Assembly: GCA_016802295.1 (NCBI GenBank) | Contig: JAESIW010000207.1 | Location: 327,978-391,977 of the forward strand | DNA length: 64,000 bases | Direction: 5' to 3' | Origin: Brachionus rotundiformis | Lineage: Eukaryota; Rotifera; Eurotatoria; Ploima; Brachionidae | Shown here: piece by piece, positions 62,381-64,000 of the stretch | Layout of the letters: the number at the start of each line of letters is the position of its first letter | Position numbering within the stretch: the stretch's first letter is position 1 | Position numbers and translations under genes: made by a program | The notes under the pieces: model-generated | Database searches by the model: none | Told to the model about the DNA's origin: nothing | Seen by the model: only the letters and a program-made list of their open reading frames with translations

Positions 62381-64000
62381 ACATAAATGTATTATATTTT
62401 GGCCAAATTGGTCTATTCCTCCTCTCACTTAATTGATCCCTAGTTTTAATTCAAGTCTTTGATTGTTCAGAGAAATTAAAATGCTTGCTTGGTAATACTA
62501 GAATGTTCTATTCAAACTAAATGCTTGCATGCTTACCCCAAGGCCGTGGAAATAAAGTTAAATATATTTATTAATTATATGAAAATTTATTCAGCAGTTT
62601 TGAAATTTTTATTTTTAAAATTATAAACGCTCGATTTAAAGCTGAGCTTTATATAAAAAAAATATTTAATGTAAGCTTGTTAGATCATTATTCTGTTGCA
62701 TGCAAAAAGTCTAGCTCTAGAATTTATTAAACTAATTAGAGGAAAATTAAACATCTACTTTACATATTATGTTTTATATTATATTTATAGACAAAGTTAA
62801 TTTTTGCCAAGGAAGTTGTATTTTTGGTAATTATTTTTGGTTTAAATGTTTAAATTTAAAAAAAAATATTCGAGTTATTTTAATAATGGAAAATATTTAG
62901 GGTAAATTAGCTTGGCAAATAATTGTTTTTGCTTTAAGGTTCAAAGTACAAATTTATAATGATGTTTCAAAAATTAGTTTCCTATTATAAAAAATTTTGA
63001 ATTTTATGAGAATACACAACAAGGAAAAAAGCTTTTTTAAATGTTTGATATTTTCGTGATAACTAATTCATAATGTTAAATTGAGTTTATCGTTTTTGAG
63101 ATAAAAATAGTTATTACTTTGGCCATATATACTTGATATTACCACATTCTATCCACTTTGTTCAAATTTAAACTTTCTTAGCTCTAATAATTAGCTTTTA
63201 TTTGATATAATATTTAAAAATTAATTAAAATTAATATTTATAATTTTTGTATCAAAATAAAATGAACTTAAAAGAAAAATTCTAAAAGCATCTCCAAATA
63301 ATTGCGAAGGCTTGGAAAACCTAGAAAATCAACTTCATTAGTTTATTAACTCAGGTAGGAAAGACATCTAAATTGGCAATAAAGTTGATTGCTGAATTAA
63401 AAATTAGGTAAAAAACAATAAAGTTTATTCATGAGATCAAAATAGTTAAGAAAAAGATTGGAACGGCTTGTTGGACCCCAGTCAACTCAAAAATAATGAA
63501 AAATTCTTTGAATAATCTTTATAAAATCATCAAAAATTTATAACGAAGTTTTGAAGGAAATTTCTAAAATAATTTTTCCTTTATTGATTTTCTTTTTTAA
63601 TTAAAATGTTAGTAGAACTAGCAATTTAGGATTAATGAAGAGTTAAATTTTTCGTAATTTAAATAAAAATTATTAGTTAAAAACTGTTCAAAGAATTATT
63701 TAATCTAACAAGAACTATGAAGAATAAAAGACATGATTTTGACTTTTAAAATTTATTCAGGTTTACATTTGGCGGAAGATATCTTCAAAAATTAGGATTG
63801 ATAACAACGAAATTTCTTAATTTCTGCTTATGTTTATTGGTAAACAATACCAAGTTACACCACTAATTTGGTATCCTCTTACTTAATTGAATTATCTTTC
63901 TTTGAACTAAAAACTAAAATTTCTGTACATCTAGTTGCCAAAGGTGTCTTCCTAAATTAAAACTTTATTAACTAAACCTCTCAGTTATTTTGATTAATTA
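62381..64000. other. Right-edge A/T-rich region
   Basis: Upstream of TPS-TPP. No open frame, repeat or RNA gene that I can support in 1.6 kb. Confidence 0.45.

Noticed and set aside
62336..62428. Longer N terminus for TPS-TPP starting at 62428
   Set aside because: It starts with GTG, runs through the TATA box, and the family start (MS.SLVVVSNRLPF) lies at 62335.
60102..62432. Several long plus-strand frames opposite TPS-TPP
   Set aside because: Shadows caused by the G/C-richer codons of the real gene; no domains.
1..64000. CRISPR arrays, bacterial operons, tRNA or rRNA genes
   Set aside because: Spliced animal genes throughout; no regularly spaced repeat array and no cloverleaf or rRNA core that I could recognise.

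Overview
The window is nuclear DNA of a small-genome animal. It is very A/T-rich. Protein genes carry introns of mostly 46-63 bp with GT..AG ends, and the genes are metazoan housekeeping types (AP-2 mu, V-ATPase D, CNIH4, PIG-O, NVL, mitochondrial L27, RidA). My best guess is a monogonont rotifer of the Brachionus type. The grounds are the tiny introns, the abundance of KRBA2-like integrase elements, BED/hAT, MULE and jockey-type relics, and the presence of both a trehalase and a fused trehalose-6-phosphate synthase/phosphatase. This is an inference from style; no taxon-specific marker was tested.

Layout. 0-3.7 kb: a terminal exon at the left edge (-), a 65-aa gene (-), V-ATPase subunit D (+) and a six-exon cornichon-4 gene (+). 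5.9-8.2 kb: first member of a three-gene family of secreted-ectodomain, single-pass membrane proteins starting with an S-H-F-Y-G-G motif. 8.8-10.6 kb: decayed non-LTR retrotransposons. 11.1-13.5 kb: AP-2 mu and a two-exon unknown gene. 15.7-17.8 kb: second FYGG gene. 19-20 kb: broken KRBA2-like integrase truncated by a dispersed repeat. 20.9-21.7 kb: intronless four-TM protein. 22.6-26.5 kb: a hAT-like element with 70-bp inverted repeats, itself hit by a jockey/CR1-type retrotransposon. 26.5-30.1 kb: protease-like relic, a lone terminal exon and a MULE relic. 30.3-38 kb: mitochondrial L27 copy 1, PIG-O, a 1.48-kb integrase transposon with inverted repeats, RidA, and L27 copy 2 (a 732-bp direct duplication). 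38.7-40.8 kb: third FYGG gene (-). 41.9-42.2 kb: candidate neuropeptide precursor (-). 42.7-45.5 kb: transposon debris. 46.0-50.8 kb: NVL, with a 2.07-kb intron carrying an antisense reverse-transcriptase relic. 51.1-52.6 kb: two more jockey-type fragments. 54.1-62.3 kb: intronless trehalase (+) and intronless TPS-TPP (-), tail to tail, separated by a 1,590-bp fold-back element and a Tc1-like end. 62.4-64 kb: no recognisable gene.

How the genes relate. TPS-TPP makes trehalose and trehalase degrades it, so the right end is a two-gene trehalose locus. AP-2 mu, CNIH4, V-ATPase D and PIG-O serve membrane traffic and GPI-anchor synthesis but show no sign of co-regulation. The most unusual content is the FYGG family (patchy divergence suggesting gene conversion), the fold-back element between the trehalose genes, and the integrase element with inverted repeats. 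Five genes share a TATA box 35-46 bp before the ATG, which implies very short 5' leaders.
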